A stretch of DNA of 32,617 nt from Ignavibacteria bacterium UBA2373 (GCA_002344005.1 DDTD01000024.1:25421-58037), one strand, 5' to 3'; positions 17,463 to 26,783 are shown, numbered from the stretch's first letter. Numbers and translations: made by a program. Notes: a model not told the origin generated them from the letters alone.

Positions 17463-18267
17463 CGATATACCGGCTACAGCAGAAAGCACATGGCATTTTC
17501 CGATTTTTAGCGAAAAAGAAATTCCTGTTTTACCGCATACTATAGAACAGAAACACGCAGAACTTTGGAGAGACTATGCCCATGAACGGGGGGCTATACT
17601 TGTTATAGACAAGCCATTGACATGGACTTCTTTCGATATTGTCGCAAAAATGCGCGGAATCGTCAAAATGAAAAAAATAGGTCATGCAGGTACATTAGAT
17701 CCTTTAGCAACAGGTGTTTTGGTTCTGTGTGTGGGACGAGCTACCAAACATGTTGAAGCGATTCAGCAATTTTACAAAATCTATGATGTGACAATAAAAC
17801 TTGGGGCGACTACGCGTTCCGATGATGGGGAAACCACCGAAGAAAACCATACATCTACAGAGCACATTTCCTTCAATGATATACATGAAAAACTCTCTCC
17901 GTATCTTGGTACCATTCATCAAATACCGCCTATGTATAGTGCCGTATGGATTAATGGACAAAGAGCATATCAACAAGCTCGTAAAGGCAAAGATGTGGAA
18001 ATAGAACCGAGACCTGTACGTATAGACTCTATTGAAATTCTTGCATGGGATAATCCTTTTTTAACGCTGCGTGTACAATGCGGTAAAGGCACATATATTC
18101 GTTCTTTGGCAAGAGATATAGGTGCTGATCTTGGTGTTGGCGGTTATGTGCAAACTTTGCGACGTAATGCTGTCGGGCAATTTACTGAAAACCAAGCATG
18201 GACTATTCAACAATTAGCGGATTTGTTCTCTTATCTAAAAAATAACAAACAACATGAAAACATTTAA
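17452..18267 (+). CDS. truB: tRNA pseudouridine-55 synthase TruB
   Basis: Converts U55 in the T-loop of tRNAs to pseudouridine. It has 271 residues. The catalytic segment is GHAGTLDPLATGVL, with Asp83 as nucleophile; KGTYIRSLARDIG is the second conserved motif. The family core begins at about residue 47 (GAILVIDKPLTWTSFD), so there is a 46-residue N-terminal extension. No other ATG lies between, so either the extension is real or a TTG at the core is used. It overlaps rbfA by 11 bases and ribF by 14. Confidence 0.94.
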   Translation: MNTDDIPATAESTWHFPIFSEKEIPVLPHTIEQKHAELWRDYAHERGAILVIDKPLTWTSFDIVAKMRGIVKMKKIGHAGTLDPLATGVLVLCVGRATKHVEAIQQFYKIYDVTIKLGATTRSDDGETTEENHTSTEHISFNDIHEKLSPYLGTIHQIPPMYSAVWINGQRAYQQARKGKDVEIEPRPVRIDSIEILAWDNPFLTLRVQCGKGTYIRSLARDIGADLGVGGYVQTLRRNAVGQFTENQAWTIQQLADLFSYLKNNKQHENI

Positions 18268-19204
18268 TTTATTCGACGAGATTCCCTTTGATAAAAATAC
18301 GGTATTAACTGTCGGAACTTTCGATGGTGTTCATCGAGGCCACCGTGAAATTATTCAACAATTATTAGAAAAAAAACAAATGCACAACTATCGTGCTCTT
18401 GTTGTTACATTCGATCCACATCCACAAATTGTTTTGCGTAAGCAGGATAAACCACCCATTACTCTACTTTCTACCATTGATGAACGCTTGCAATTATTAG
18501 AAAAGTATGGCATAGATACGGTTGTTATTATCCCTTTTTCTACAGAGTTCGCTGCAATGGATTCTGAGGAATTTATCAGAAAATATATTGTTGAAAAAAT
18601 AGGGTGTTCGATGATATTAGTAGGGTATGACCACGGATTTGGGCGTAACAGAGAAGGAAATCTGGGACTTTTGGAAACATTGTCTGAAGAATTACATTTT
18701 TCAGTTCATGAAATGCCGCCATTAGATCATAATAATGTAACCATCAGCAGTACAAAAATTCGTAATGCCCTTAAAGACGGCGATTTAGAATTAGCCAATG
18801 CCATGCTTGGCTATGAGTATTTTATTGAAGGTAAAGTGATTATTGGTGATGGAAGAGGTGCACAGTTGGGATTGCCGACAGCAAATGTACGTTCCGTTGA
18901 TGATAATAAATTATTGCCCAAAAATGGGGTGTATTTAGTATCGGCGGTCATTGATAATGTTGTTCGCTACGGTATGGCAAATGTAGGAATCAGACCAACA
19001 TTTACGCATGATGAATTCCCTTCTCTTGAAGTTCACTTTTTTGGTATTCATAATGATTTGTACGATTGTGTCTTACAGGTTTCTTTTTTACACCGTATTC
19101 GCAATGAACAAAAATTCGATAGTGTAGATCTATTCTTATCTCAAATTGTTGAAGACCGTGAAATATGTTATGAATTAATCGAAAAAAGACAACATAAACA
19201 GTAA
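18254..19204 (+). CDS. ribF: Bifunctional riboflavin kinase / FAD synthetase
   Basis: Makes FMN from riboflavin and then FAD. It has 316 residues. The N-terminal nucleotidyltransferase domain has TVGTFDGVHRGH (about 16-27), GYDHGFGRNREG and the SSTKIR motif (about 169-174). The C-terminal flavokinase domain has GDGRGAQLGLPTAN (about 199-212) and NVGIRPTF. The start lies inside truB (14-base overlap). It is the last gene of the rimP-to-ribF unit; rpsO, often next in related genomes, is absent here. Confidence 0.95.
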   Translation: MKTFNLFDEIPFDKNTVLTVGTFDGVHRGHREIIQQLLEKKQMHNYRALVVTFDPHPQIVLRKQDKPPITLLSTIDERLQLLEKYGIDTVVIIPFSTEFAAMDSEEFIRKYIVEKIGCSMILVGYDHGFGRNREGNLGLLETLSEELHFSVHEMPPLDHNNVTISSTKIRNALKDGDLELANAMLGYEYFIEGKVIIGDGRGAQLGLPTANVRSVDDNKLLPKNGVYLVSAVIDNVVRYGMANVGIRPTFTHDEFPSLEVHFFGIHNDLYDCVLQVSFLHRIRNEQKFDSVDLFLSQIVEDREICYELIEKRQHKQ

Positions 19205-19228
19205 CACAAAATCCTCCGATAAAAATTT

Positions 19229-19246
19229 TACAGTGTCTTTACTGTA
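19229..19246. repeat. Short inverted repeat after ribF
   Basis: TACAGT, a 6-base loop, then ACTGTA, 25 bases past the ribF stop. There is no T-run on the plus strand, so it is not a standard terminator. It may be an operator or a 3' end structure. Confidence 0.3.
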
Positions 19247-19298
19247 GAATATCAGAGCAGAGCATATTTTTATTTCTCAGTTTTTAGTATGTATTTTT

Positions 19299-20045
19299 AT
19301 GTTCTATGGAATTATTGCCTGCATCGGTTGTCTTATAGGTCTAAGTTCGGGTATGTTTGGTATTGGTGGAGCACTTATTGCTACTCCTTTGCTTCATTTA
19401 TATGCGGGGCTGCCGGAATTTCTCGCACTTGGCACTCCTTTACCTGCTGCTTTCCCTTCAGCTTTAACAGGCAGTTTTGTCTATCAACGCCATAATTTAT
19501 TGTATTATCCTGTTATACTTCCTGTATTGCTTGGAGCTGTACCGGCGAATATATGCGGCACATTATTAACACAATATGTGACAGAATTTACGATCATGAT
19601 ACTGACTGGAAGTTTTTTATTATTAGTCGGTACAACATTTTTTATTCGAGGGTGGTTATTAAGCGAACAAAAAGAGTATAATCCGCAACCGAATTTTTTA
19701 TTCGGTATTATTACCGGAATAGGAGCCGGTTTATTATCCGGTTTTCTGGCAATAGGCGGTGGCATTGTTTTAGTTCCTGCCTTTGTGAAAATTCATAAGT
19801 TACCACTAAAAAAAGCATTGGCGACTTCTTTGGTCTGCGTGTGTGTACTTACTGTGCCGGGAACAATAACTCACTATATACTTGGACATATAGACCCGAT
19901 GATTGCACTTGTTTTATCAATGACTGTCGTACCTTTTTCCTATATTGGCAGTAAAATTACAGTTAAAGTAAAAAGTAGAACTATTGAGCGAATTTATGGA
20001 ACGGCAATGATAATTTTTGCACTGTATTTTATTTCTACATTGTAG
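19299..20045 (+). CDS. TauE/SafE (TSUP) family membrane transporter
   Basis: Integral membrane protein of 248 residues with about eight hydrophobic segments. It shows the internal duplication typical of TSUP proteins: SSGMFGIGGALIATP in the first half and LSGFLAIGGGIVLVP in the second. Family members export or import sulfite, sulfonates or other small organic anions; the substrate here is unknown. It starts at ATG 19299, 94 bases after ribF. It converges with typA. A second, more divergent TSUP protein is encoded at 28832. Confidence 0.85.
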   Translation: MFYGIIACIGCLIGLSSGMFGIGGALIATPLLHLYAGLPEFLALGTPLPAAFPSALTGSFVYQRHNLLYYPVILPVLLGAVPANICGTLLTQYVTEFTIMILTGSFLLLVGTTFFIRGWLLSEQKEYNPQPNFLFGIITGIGAGLLSGFLAIGGGIVLVPAFVKIHKLPLKKALATSLVCVCVLTVPGTITHYILGHIDPMIALVLSMTVVPFSYIGSKITVKVKSRTIERIYGTAMIIFALYFISTL

Positions 20046-20059
20046 TAATCTCCAGAGTC

Positions 20060-20107
20060 CCATCAAAAAAAAAATCCCCACCAAAAATATTGATGGAGAA
20101 CTTTTTT
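20060..20107 (+). terminator. Possible terminator between the converging TSUP and typA genes
   Basis: CCATCAA (20060-20066) pairs with TTGATGG (20090-20096), followed by CTTTTTT-type bases at 20101-20107. The 23-base loop is long and contains a run of ten A. It could serve the plus strand; support for the minus strand is poor. Confidence 0.33.
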
Positions 20108-20124
20108 CTAAGAACTGCAATTAA

Positions 20125-21963
20125 TTATGCTGTTTCCATTTGTTTTTCTCTTTTTCTTGCACGTAAACGCATATTGGTGTCAAGAATTTTCTTTCTTATA
20201 CGTAAATTAATTGGTGTGACTTCCAATAATTCATCATCTTCGATAAATTCAATAAATTGTTCTAAACTCATTTGTCGAGGAGTGTCAAGACGAATAATAC
20301 CTTCCGAACCTGAAGCGCGCATATTAGTTAAGTGTTTAGCTTTACAAGGATTCACCTGTAAATCCTCATCACGTGCATTTTCGCCGACAACCATACCTTC
20401 ATAGACATCAACACCCGGTGAAAGGAATAAAACCCCACGTTCTTGCACAGTTTCCAAAGCATACGCTGTTGTTGTTCCCGGCTCCATGGCAACCAATGCA
20501 CCTTTTATTCTGCCACTGATAGCACCTTTATAAGGCATATAATCGTGGAATGTATGGTGGATTATGCCGGCACCGCGTGTCGAAGTGAGAAATTCCGTGC
20601 GGAAGCCAATAAGTCCTCGAGCGGGAACATAAAATTCTGCTCTTACAATATCGCCAACTGTTGACATATTAATCATTTCACCTTTACGACGACCAAGATT
20701 TTCAATGACAGCACCAACATGCGCATCGGGAACATCAACAATCACATGTTCAATCGGTTCAAGGCGTTCACCATTTTCTTCACGGAACAATACTTCGGGT
20801 TTAGAAACAGCAAATTCATATCCTTCGCGTCGCATAGTTTCAATAAGAATTGCAAGTTGCAATTCGCCTCTGCCGCTCACTTTGAATGTGTCTGCGCTAT
20901 CGGTATCTTCCACCCGAAGTGCAACATTGGTGCGTAATTCGCGATACAATCGTTCACGTAATTTGGGTGTAGTCACGTGTTTTCCTTCTTTTCCGGCAAA
21001 AGGACTATTATTCACCGAAAATTCCATAGCAATAGTCGGTTCTTCGATATTGACATAGGGTAAGGGTTCGGTATTTGCCGGGTCGGAAAAAGTGTCACCG
21101 ATATGGACATTTTCAAAGCCGGACATTGCAATTATATCACCTGCATACGCTGCTTGGGTTTCCACACGATTATTGCCCGCATATTCATACATTTTGGTGA
21201 TGCGTTGTTGTTCTATCGTGCCATTGGGACGAATGAGAATCATGGAGTCGCCCACTTTAGCTGTGCCCGAATGTAAGCGTCCCACAGCGATGCGTCCTAT
21301 ATAATCTGACCAATCAAGAGCAGCGATAATCATGCGGAACTGTGCATCAATATCGGCTTGCGGTGGTGGAATAGTTTGGATGATTGTTTCTAAGAGCGGA
21401 GCCAATGTTTCTGACTCTTCTTCAAGCGATTTTTTGGCTATACCGCGTTTTGCTATGGCATAAATAACAGGAAAATTCAATTGATCATAATCTGCACCAA
21501 GAGCAATGAACAATTCAAGAATCTCATCAAGAACTTCTTGAGGACGTGCATCCGAGCGGTCAATCTTATTGATGACAACAATCGGAATAAGATGCATCTC
21601 CAAAGCTTTCTTCAAAACGAAACGAGTTTGAGGTAAAGGTCCTTCAGCAGCATCAACCAATAGAAGCACACCGTCCACCATACTCAAAATACGCTCAACT
21701 TCGCCACCGAAATCGGAGTGACCCGGCGTATCAACGATATTGATTTTGACATCGCCCCATTTCACGGCTGCGTTCTTCGCCATGATAGTAATACCCTTTT
21801 CGCGTTCCAAATCATTGGAGTCCATAACGCGCTCTGCAATCTGCTGGTTCTCGCGGAAAACACCCGATTGACGCAATAAATGGTCAACAAGAGTAGTTTT
21901 TCCATGGTCAACATGGGCGATAATCGCTATATTCCGTAATTTTTCGTTCCGTGATGATGACAT
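20125..21963 (-). CDS. typA: GTP-binding protein TypA/BipA
   Basis: Ribosome-associated translational GTPase of the EF-G family, linked to stress, cold growth and 50S assembly. The 612-residue length is standard. GTPase motifs: AHVDHGKTT (about 16-24), DTPGHSDF and NKIDR. The BipA-specific C-terminal region with PARGLIGFRTEFLTSTRGAG is intact. It is a single minus-strand gene with a strong Bacteroidota-type promoter upstream and no Shine-Dalgarno. It is divergent from the sensor kinase gene across 75 bases. Confidence 0.97.
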   Translation of the reverse strand: MSSSRNEKLRNIAIIAHVDHGKTTLVDHLLRQSGVFRENQQIAERVMDSNDLEREKGITIMAKNAAVKWGDVKINIVDTPGHSDFGGEVERILSMVDGVLLLVDAAEGPLPQTRFVLKKALEMHLIPIVVINKIDRSDARPQEVLDEILELFIALGADYDQLNFPVIYAIAKRGIAKKSLEEESETLAPLLETIIQTIPPPQADIDAQFRMIIAALDWSDYIGRIAVGRLHSGTAKVGDSMILIRPNGTIEQQRITKMYEYAGNNRVETQAAYAGDIIAMSGFENVHIGDTFSDPANTEPLPYVNIEEPTIAMEFSVNNSPFAGKEGKHVTTPKLRERLYRELRTNVALRVEDTDSADTFKVSGRGELQLAILIETMRREGYEFAVSKPEVLFREENGERLEPIEHVIVDVPDAHVGAVIENLGRRKGEMINMSTVGDIVRAEFYVPARGLIGFRTEFLTSTRGAGIIHHTFHDYMPYKGAISGRIKGALVAMEPGTTTAYALETVQERGVLFLSPGVDVYEGMVVGENARDEDLQVNPCKAKHLTNMRASGSEGIIRLDTPRQMSLEQFIEFIEDDELLEVTPINLRIRKKILDTNMRLRARKREKQMETA

Positions 21964-22004
21964 CTGCTGTACTCGTCTCTAATAAATGTAACAATAAAGA
22001 ACAG

Positions 22005-22034
22005 CAAAAATACGGAATATATATTGTGTAACAA
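22005..22034 (-). promoter_or_regulatory. Promoter for typA (TTG-N19-TATTTTTG)
   Basis: On the minus strand TTG (22034-22032), exactly 19 nt, then TATTTTTG (22012-22005), matching the Bacteroidota primary-sigma consensus. It lies 41 bases before the typA ATG and inside the divergent gap with the kinase gene. Confidence 0.62.
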
Positions 22035-22038
22035 CGTA

Positions 22039-24285
22039 ATGAATAAGAAATACATGAGTTTATCTAAAAAAAAATGGGAAGTCAGTGGATGGAATCTATA
22101 TGCCGTACTCATGTGTTTTCCTGTACTTATCGGATTAGTGTCCTCTGTGGAGTTGAAGGCTGACAACAGTTTCCCCCTCCAATTGTCTTTGATCGAAAAA
22201 AGTGCTGCAAAGGGATGTATTATCGAACAAAGAGGTGAAAAAAAACTTATCTATGCAAAATCTACTCCTCTTTGGAGTAATCAGCCCTCAGCTGTCTATA
22301 TCCGGAATCTCTACGATAAAAAAGTGGTCAAATCTATACCCACAACATTCACCTCAATAGATCATATCATACCTTTAGGTACGCAAGCATTTGTCATTGG
22401 CAGAAGAGATTCTTTGTTGATGATGAGACTTTCACCTGATAATACTCTTGATGTGGCAATCAATCTGACAGCAATGGGATTTAGTTCTGAACCCACACAG
22501 ACAGTTATCAATGGTAATATTCTCGCTGTGCAACAAAGGAAACAGGCACTATTGCTTAATCGTAACGGCAACATTATTGCTCAATGTGCAGAGCTATTAT
22601 GGTTTGGTACTTTGGGAAACAAAAGTGCGTTTATACACCGTGAAGGGAATCGTACCGAATATGTGGTCGTTTCTGACAATATTCGGTGGAGATTACCCAA
22701 TTTTCAATATTATTGTGTCCATGAATCACTCAATGGAGGCAGACAGTTTCTCATGACAAATTTTGGTTCAACCTATATACATTCTGTTATATTTACCGAC
22801 TTGGGCAGCATGAAATCCATGCGACAAATTGAATGTAAAACTGTGGTTTCCCCAATAATTCAACAGTCGGACGGTACACCGATTTGGATGACAAAATATA
22901 AAAACTCTCTCTTTGTTTCAACATTCAAATCGGATAATCAACAAATTTCAACAGAGGAATATCAAGCAAACTTTGAACAATGGGATGAAGCGGGACTATT
23001 CAGTTTTGGTCATAAGAAAAAAATATTTATATTCGATAATGTATTGACAATAATTGATAATGATAAATTTGGTGTGCATACTTTACCAATCAATGGTACG
23101 CCGAATATATCATGGATAGATAAAACAGTTGTTATTGCTGATAACAATGATATGTGGGTATTGGAAGTTGTCTATAATCCATATTGGTTGTATTATGAAA
23201 TAGTCAATAATCATAGTGAAAAAGTAATGGTTTTCTTTGCCGCTATCATCATGATTTCTGTGTTGATAACAGCGACAAAAAATAAAAAAATAATGAATAT
23301 TCTCTTAGATAAAAATAGTGCTATCGGAATAATTGTTATCGGTAAAAATGGTCGTATTCAAGAAGTAAATGCCAAAGCGGAAGAATTACTCGGTCAGAAT
23401 GTAAAAGGGAAACAGTTTGTCAAAATAATGAAAAATATATCTAAGGAGTTTATTGGAACAGCAGAAAGAATATTGCGAGAACGCAGGGGGGGGAGCGGTG
23501 TGTATCCGATGCACTTTGGTGCAGATATACGTGAATATTCTATTGAATGGATTCCTGTTATGTCATGGATAGGCAATATGCAACTTATAGTACTTCGCAT
23601 CAATGATCTCACCGATGCATTAGAACGAAGACGACTAATGGATTGGGCACATTTGGCTCATGATATGCAAACGAATCTTTCTGTTATACGATTAAGTGCG
23701 GAATCGCTTCCGGATGATATTGAAGAATATAATCGCCCCAAAGTGAAAATTCTTAATCAAGCAACCATTCTCTTGCGACGTGTGCGCGATATTATGACGA
23801 TAGCACGCAATAAAACTACAGAGTTCCAAAAAATAAGTTCTGAAGAAATTTGTCGTAGAGTACTTGATGAACTCGATACATCATCATTGTATTCCATAAC
23901 AGTAAAAACTGATATTCAATCAGCTATATTTGATGCAGATCCGGAAAGAATTATTCGTGCTCTTATGAATGCCGCACAAAATGCAATTAAAGCAATGGCA
24001 GGCACAGAGGGGATTTTGACCATTGCTACATTTGCCGATCAAGAATCTGTATGCTTTACAATCAGTGATACCGGTGTGGGAATGGATGAAGAAACGAAGA
24101 AAAATATGTTTGTGCCTTTTTTTACTACGTCTAGAAGAGGTGGTGGAAGCGGTATAGGATCAATGGTTATTCAGAAAACAATCAATGATCATAAAGGAAA
24201 AATCACAATAGAATCACAAATTGGTGAAGGTACAACCATTACCTTTATATTTCCCAAAAAACAATCACAAGGAGTAAAAATATGA
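22039..24285 (+). CDS. Membrane sensor histidine kinase with large extracytoplasmic domain and PAS
   Basis: Sensor kinase of 748 residues from ATG 22039 (an in-frame TTG at 22024 is less likely). Layout: membrane segment about 17-38; an extracytoplasmic domain about 40-390, beta-rich and without recognisable motifs; second membrane segment about 396-412; PAS-like domain about 425-530; dimerisation helix with the phospho-acceptor His541 in AHDMQTN; and an ATPase domain with NAAQNAIKA (N box), DTGVGM (677-682), FVPFFTT and GSGIG (703-707). All kinase boxes are intact, but no response regulator is encoded nearby. The last four bases overlap the ATG of the Lon-like gene. A run of eight G (23486-23493) lies within the PAS region. 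Confidence 0.9.
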   Translation: MNKKYMSLSKKKWEVSGWNLYAVLMCFPVLIGLVSSVELKADNSFPLQLSLIEKSAAKGCIIEQRGEKKLIYAKSTPLWSNQPSAVYIRNLYDKKVVKSIPTTFTSIDHIIPLGTQAFVIGRRDSLLMMRLSPDNTLDVAINLTAMGFSSEPTQTVINGNILAVQQRKQALLLNRNGNIIAQCAELLWFGTLGNKSAFIHREGNRTEYVVVSDNIRWRLPNFQYYCVHESLNGGRQFLMTNFGSTYIHSVIFTDLGSMKSMRQIECKTVVSPIIQQSDGTPIWMTKYKNSLFVSTFKSDNQQISTEEYQANFEQWDEAGLFSFGHKKKIFIFDNVLTIIDNDKFGVHTLPINGTPNISWIDKTVVIADNNDMWVLEVVYNPYWLYYEIVNNHSEKVMVFFAAIIMISVLITATKNKKIMNILLDKNSAIGIIVIGKNGRIQEVNAKAEELLGQNVKGKQFVKIMKNISKEFIGTAERILRERRGGSGVYPMHFGADIREYSIEWIPVMSWIGNMQLIVLRINDLTDALERRRLMDWAHLAHDMQTNLSVIRLSAESLPDDIEEYNRPKVKILNQATILLRRVRDIMTIARNKTTEFQKISSEEICRRVLDELDTSSLYSITVKTDIQSAIFDADPERIIRALMNAAQNAIKAMAGTEGILTIATFADQESVCFTISDTGVGMDEETKKNMFVPFFTTSRRGGGSGIGSMVIQKTINDHKGKITIESQIGEGTTITFIFPKKQSQGVKI
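24269..24274 (+). promoter_or_regulatory. Shine-Dalgarno site of the Lon-like gene
   Basis: AAGGAG seven bases before ATG 24282, inside the end of the kinase gene. It shows that reinitiation at the ATGA overlap has its own strong ribosome site. Confidence 0.65.
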
Positions 24286-26783
24286 CAGCAGAAACATCAT
24301 CATTAAAATTATTACCAAAAAGTACATTATTGCCTGAGCAATTACGATGGCATTGTCCACTTGAATACTTAGAATTTGAAAGTACAAAAGATGTAGAGCC
24401 ATTAGAAGGTATTGTGGGGCAAGAAAAAGCTATTGATGCCATTGAAATGGGAGCACAAATACAATCTCATGGATATAATATGTTTGTTTCCGGCATATCC
24501 GGCACTGGCAGATTAACAACAGTAAAAAGATTATTAGGAAAAATAGCCAAAAACAAACCTAATCTGTCTGATTTTTGTTATGTCCATAATTTTAAGTCAC
24601 CCGATTCACCGCGATTACTGAGATTTAAAGCTGGAAGAGGTAAGAAATTTCATAAAGCCATGGAAGAGGCGATGCTGTTCTTACGCAGACGTATTCCGCA
24701 GTTATTTGATGAAGACTCATTTCAAAGCAAAAGACGCGAAATGGTGAGTGAATATCAAAAAAACGAGCAACAACTTTTGTCTGAGTTTAATGCAAAAATT
24801 CAACCAAGTGGATTTGTGCTTGGGCAATTGCAATTGGAAGATGGAACCGTTACTTCCGAAATATTTCCGGTCATAAATGGTGAAGCAGTTCAAATAACCG
24901 AATTGGATGAACTTGTTGTAGAAAAAAAACTCACCAAAAAGCAAGTTGAGACATATAAAAAGAAATATTTACAATTTAAAGCAGAACTTATTGAACTGGC
25001 AAGAACCGGTGTAAAACAGCTCAATGAGTTTCGGAAAACATTGCTAGAATTTGATAAAACATCCGTTGGTGTTATTGTTTCGACTCTTTTTGAAGACTTA
25101 AAAGTACAATTCCCTGAAAATGATGTGAAAGAATATTTTGAGGAAATTAAGACTGATATTTTATCACATTTGCAGATATTTGTTGCTCACTCGGGACAAT
25201 TAGATACAGAGAGAGGTACAGAATTGACACCTGAAGAAATTCAAGAGAAATTTTTGCGCTATAGTGTGAACCTTCTTATTGATAATTCTCATCAGCAGCA
25301 AATACCGATTATAGTAGAAACGACACCATCTTTTGCCAATTTATTCGGTACAATAGAAAAAAAATATGATGTCAGCGGATTTTGGAAAACTGATTTTACT
25401 CAAATCAAAGCCGGTTCATTGTTCAGAGCGGACCAAGGTTTCTTGGTGATAAATGCGCTTGATTTATTACGCGAGCAAGGTGTGTGGGCAGCCCTCAAAA
25501 GATTTTTGCTCTATGGCAAATTAGAAATTCAATCGGTGGATTCTTATATTCAGATGAGCCAAACGATGTTGAAACCACAACCTGTGGACTTAAATGTAAA
25601 AGTAATTATGATTGGAGATGCAGAAATTTACCATGCTTTATATTTTTCTGAAGAAGACTTTAAAAAAATATTCAAAATAAATGCAGAATTCGATTATGAG
25701 GCAACGAAATCTCGTGAAATGATTATGAATTATGCTAAGTTTATGAAAAAACTCTGTGAGCAGGAACAATTACTCCATTTTAATCGCAGTGGAGTTGCAA
25801 GAGTGATTGAATGGGCTGTTGAGCATACGGAGTCGCAGAATAAAATTACGCTACAATTTTCGGATGTCGCTGATGTGATGCGCGAAGCATCATTTTTTGC
25901 ACAAAAAAATAAAGCAAAAGTGGTGACAGGTGAATACGTGGATTTTGCACTCGAAGCTCGTCGTTTCAGAAATGATATTTATGATGCAAAAATAAAAGAA
26001 AAAATTATTGACGGTAGTGTGCTTATTGCAACAACCGGAACTAGAGTGGGGCAGATAAATGGTTTAACTGTCTATGATACAGGACTTGTTTCATTTGGAA
26101 AACCCGCACGAATAACAGTAACCGTTGGTGTCGGCAGCACAGATATTATCAGTATAGAACGTGAAGTAGAAATGAGTGGAAGCATTCATGATAAAGGAAT
26201 CATGACAATTACGGGATTGATGCGAGAAAAATTTGCTCAAAAAAGACCCCTTACGCTTTCAGCATCCGTAGCATTTGAACAAAACTATGGTGGTATTGAC
26301 GGTGATAGTGCTTCTGCTGCTGAAGTTATAGCACTTTTTTCTGCATTATCGAATATAGCTGTCAGACAAGATATTGCAATTACCGGAAGTGTTAATCAAA
26401 AAGGAGATATTCAACCAATCGGAGGTGTAAATGAAAAGATTACAGGATTTTTTGAAATATGTCAAGAACGTGGATTAACCGGCACACAAGGAGTGGTGAT
26501 TCCCATACAAAATATACACGATTTGATGTTACCTACAAAAGTCATAGATGCCGTAAAACAAGGATTGTTTTTTATTTCACCCGTTGCCACTATTGATGAA
26601 GCAGCAGAAATAATGCTTGATTATCCTACAGGTGCTGCTGCAACAGAAGAAAATCCACAATATCTATACTCAATTATTGATAAAAGACTTGAGGAATTGC
26701 ATCTTGCAGCGGAAAGTGAACCCAAAGACGAAAAAAAGAAAAAGAAAAAAAGAAAAAAACGTGATCAAGCTACTGCTGAATAA
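24282..26783 (+). CDS. Lon-like ATP-dependent protease (AAA_32 / LonB-type)
   Basis: Predicted cytoplasmic protease of 833 residues. The N-terminal two thirds is an AAA-like domain of the AAA_32 kind, with a long helical insertion (about 145-330). The C-terminal Lon protease domain (about 570-785) has nucleophile Ser676 in GDSAS and Lys719 in NEKITGF, the Ser-Lys dyad. The P-loop reads GISGTGRLT, with Arg77 where Lys is expected, and the Walker B region (GFLVINALDLL) is also atypical, so ATP hydrolysis may be weak or altered. Arg at this place is known in some Lon-like families. There is no membrane segment. The tail is lysine-rich (about 818-827). It is coupled to the upstream kinase by ATGA. 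Confidence 0.87.
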   Translation: MTAETSSLKLLPKSTLLPEQLRWHCPLEYLEFESTKDVEPLEGIVGQEKAIDAIEMGAQIQSHGYNMFVSGISGTGRLTTVKRLLGKIAKNKPNLSDFCYVHNFKSPDSPRLLRFKAGRGKKFHKAMEEAMLFLRRRIPQLFDEDSFQSKRREMVSEYQKNEQQLLSEFNAKIQPSGFVLGQLQLEDGTVTSEIFPVINGEAVQITELDELVVEKKLTKKQVETYKKKYLQFKAELIELARTGVKQLNEFRKTLLEFDKTSVGVIVSTLFEDLKVQFPENDVKEYFEEIKTDILSHLQIFVAHSGQLDTERGTELTPEEIQEKFLRYSVNLLIDNSHQQQIPIIVETTPSFANLFGTIEKKYDVSGFWKTDFTQIKAGSLFRADQGFLVINALDLLREQGVWAALKRFLLYGKLEIQSVDSYIQMSQTMLKPQPVDLNVKVIMIGDAEIYHALYFSEEDFKKIFKINAEFDYEATKSREMIMNYAKFMKKLCEQEQLLHFNRSGVARVIEWAVEHTESQNKITLQFSDVADVMREASFFAQKNKAKVVTGEYVDFALEARRFRNDIYDAKIKEKIIDGSVLIATTGTRVGQINGLTVYDTGLVSFGKPARITVTVGVGSTDIISIEREVEMSGSIHDKGIMTITGLMREKFAQKRPLTLSASVAFEQNYGGIDGDSASAAEVIALFSALSNIAVRQDIAITGSVNQKGDIQPIGGVNEKITGFFEICQERGLTGTQGVVIPIQNIHDLMLPTKVIDAVKQGLFFISPVATIDEAAEIMLDYPTGAAATEENPQYLYSIIDKRLEELHLAAESEPKDEKKKKKKRKKRDQATAE

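Noticed and set aside
20443..21304. Several plus-strand open frames opposite typA
   Set aside because: They are shadows of the strongly conserved typA coding sequence.
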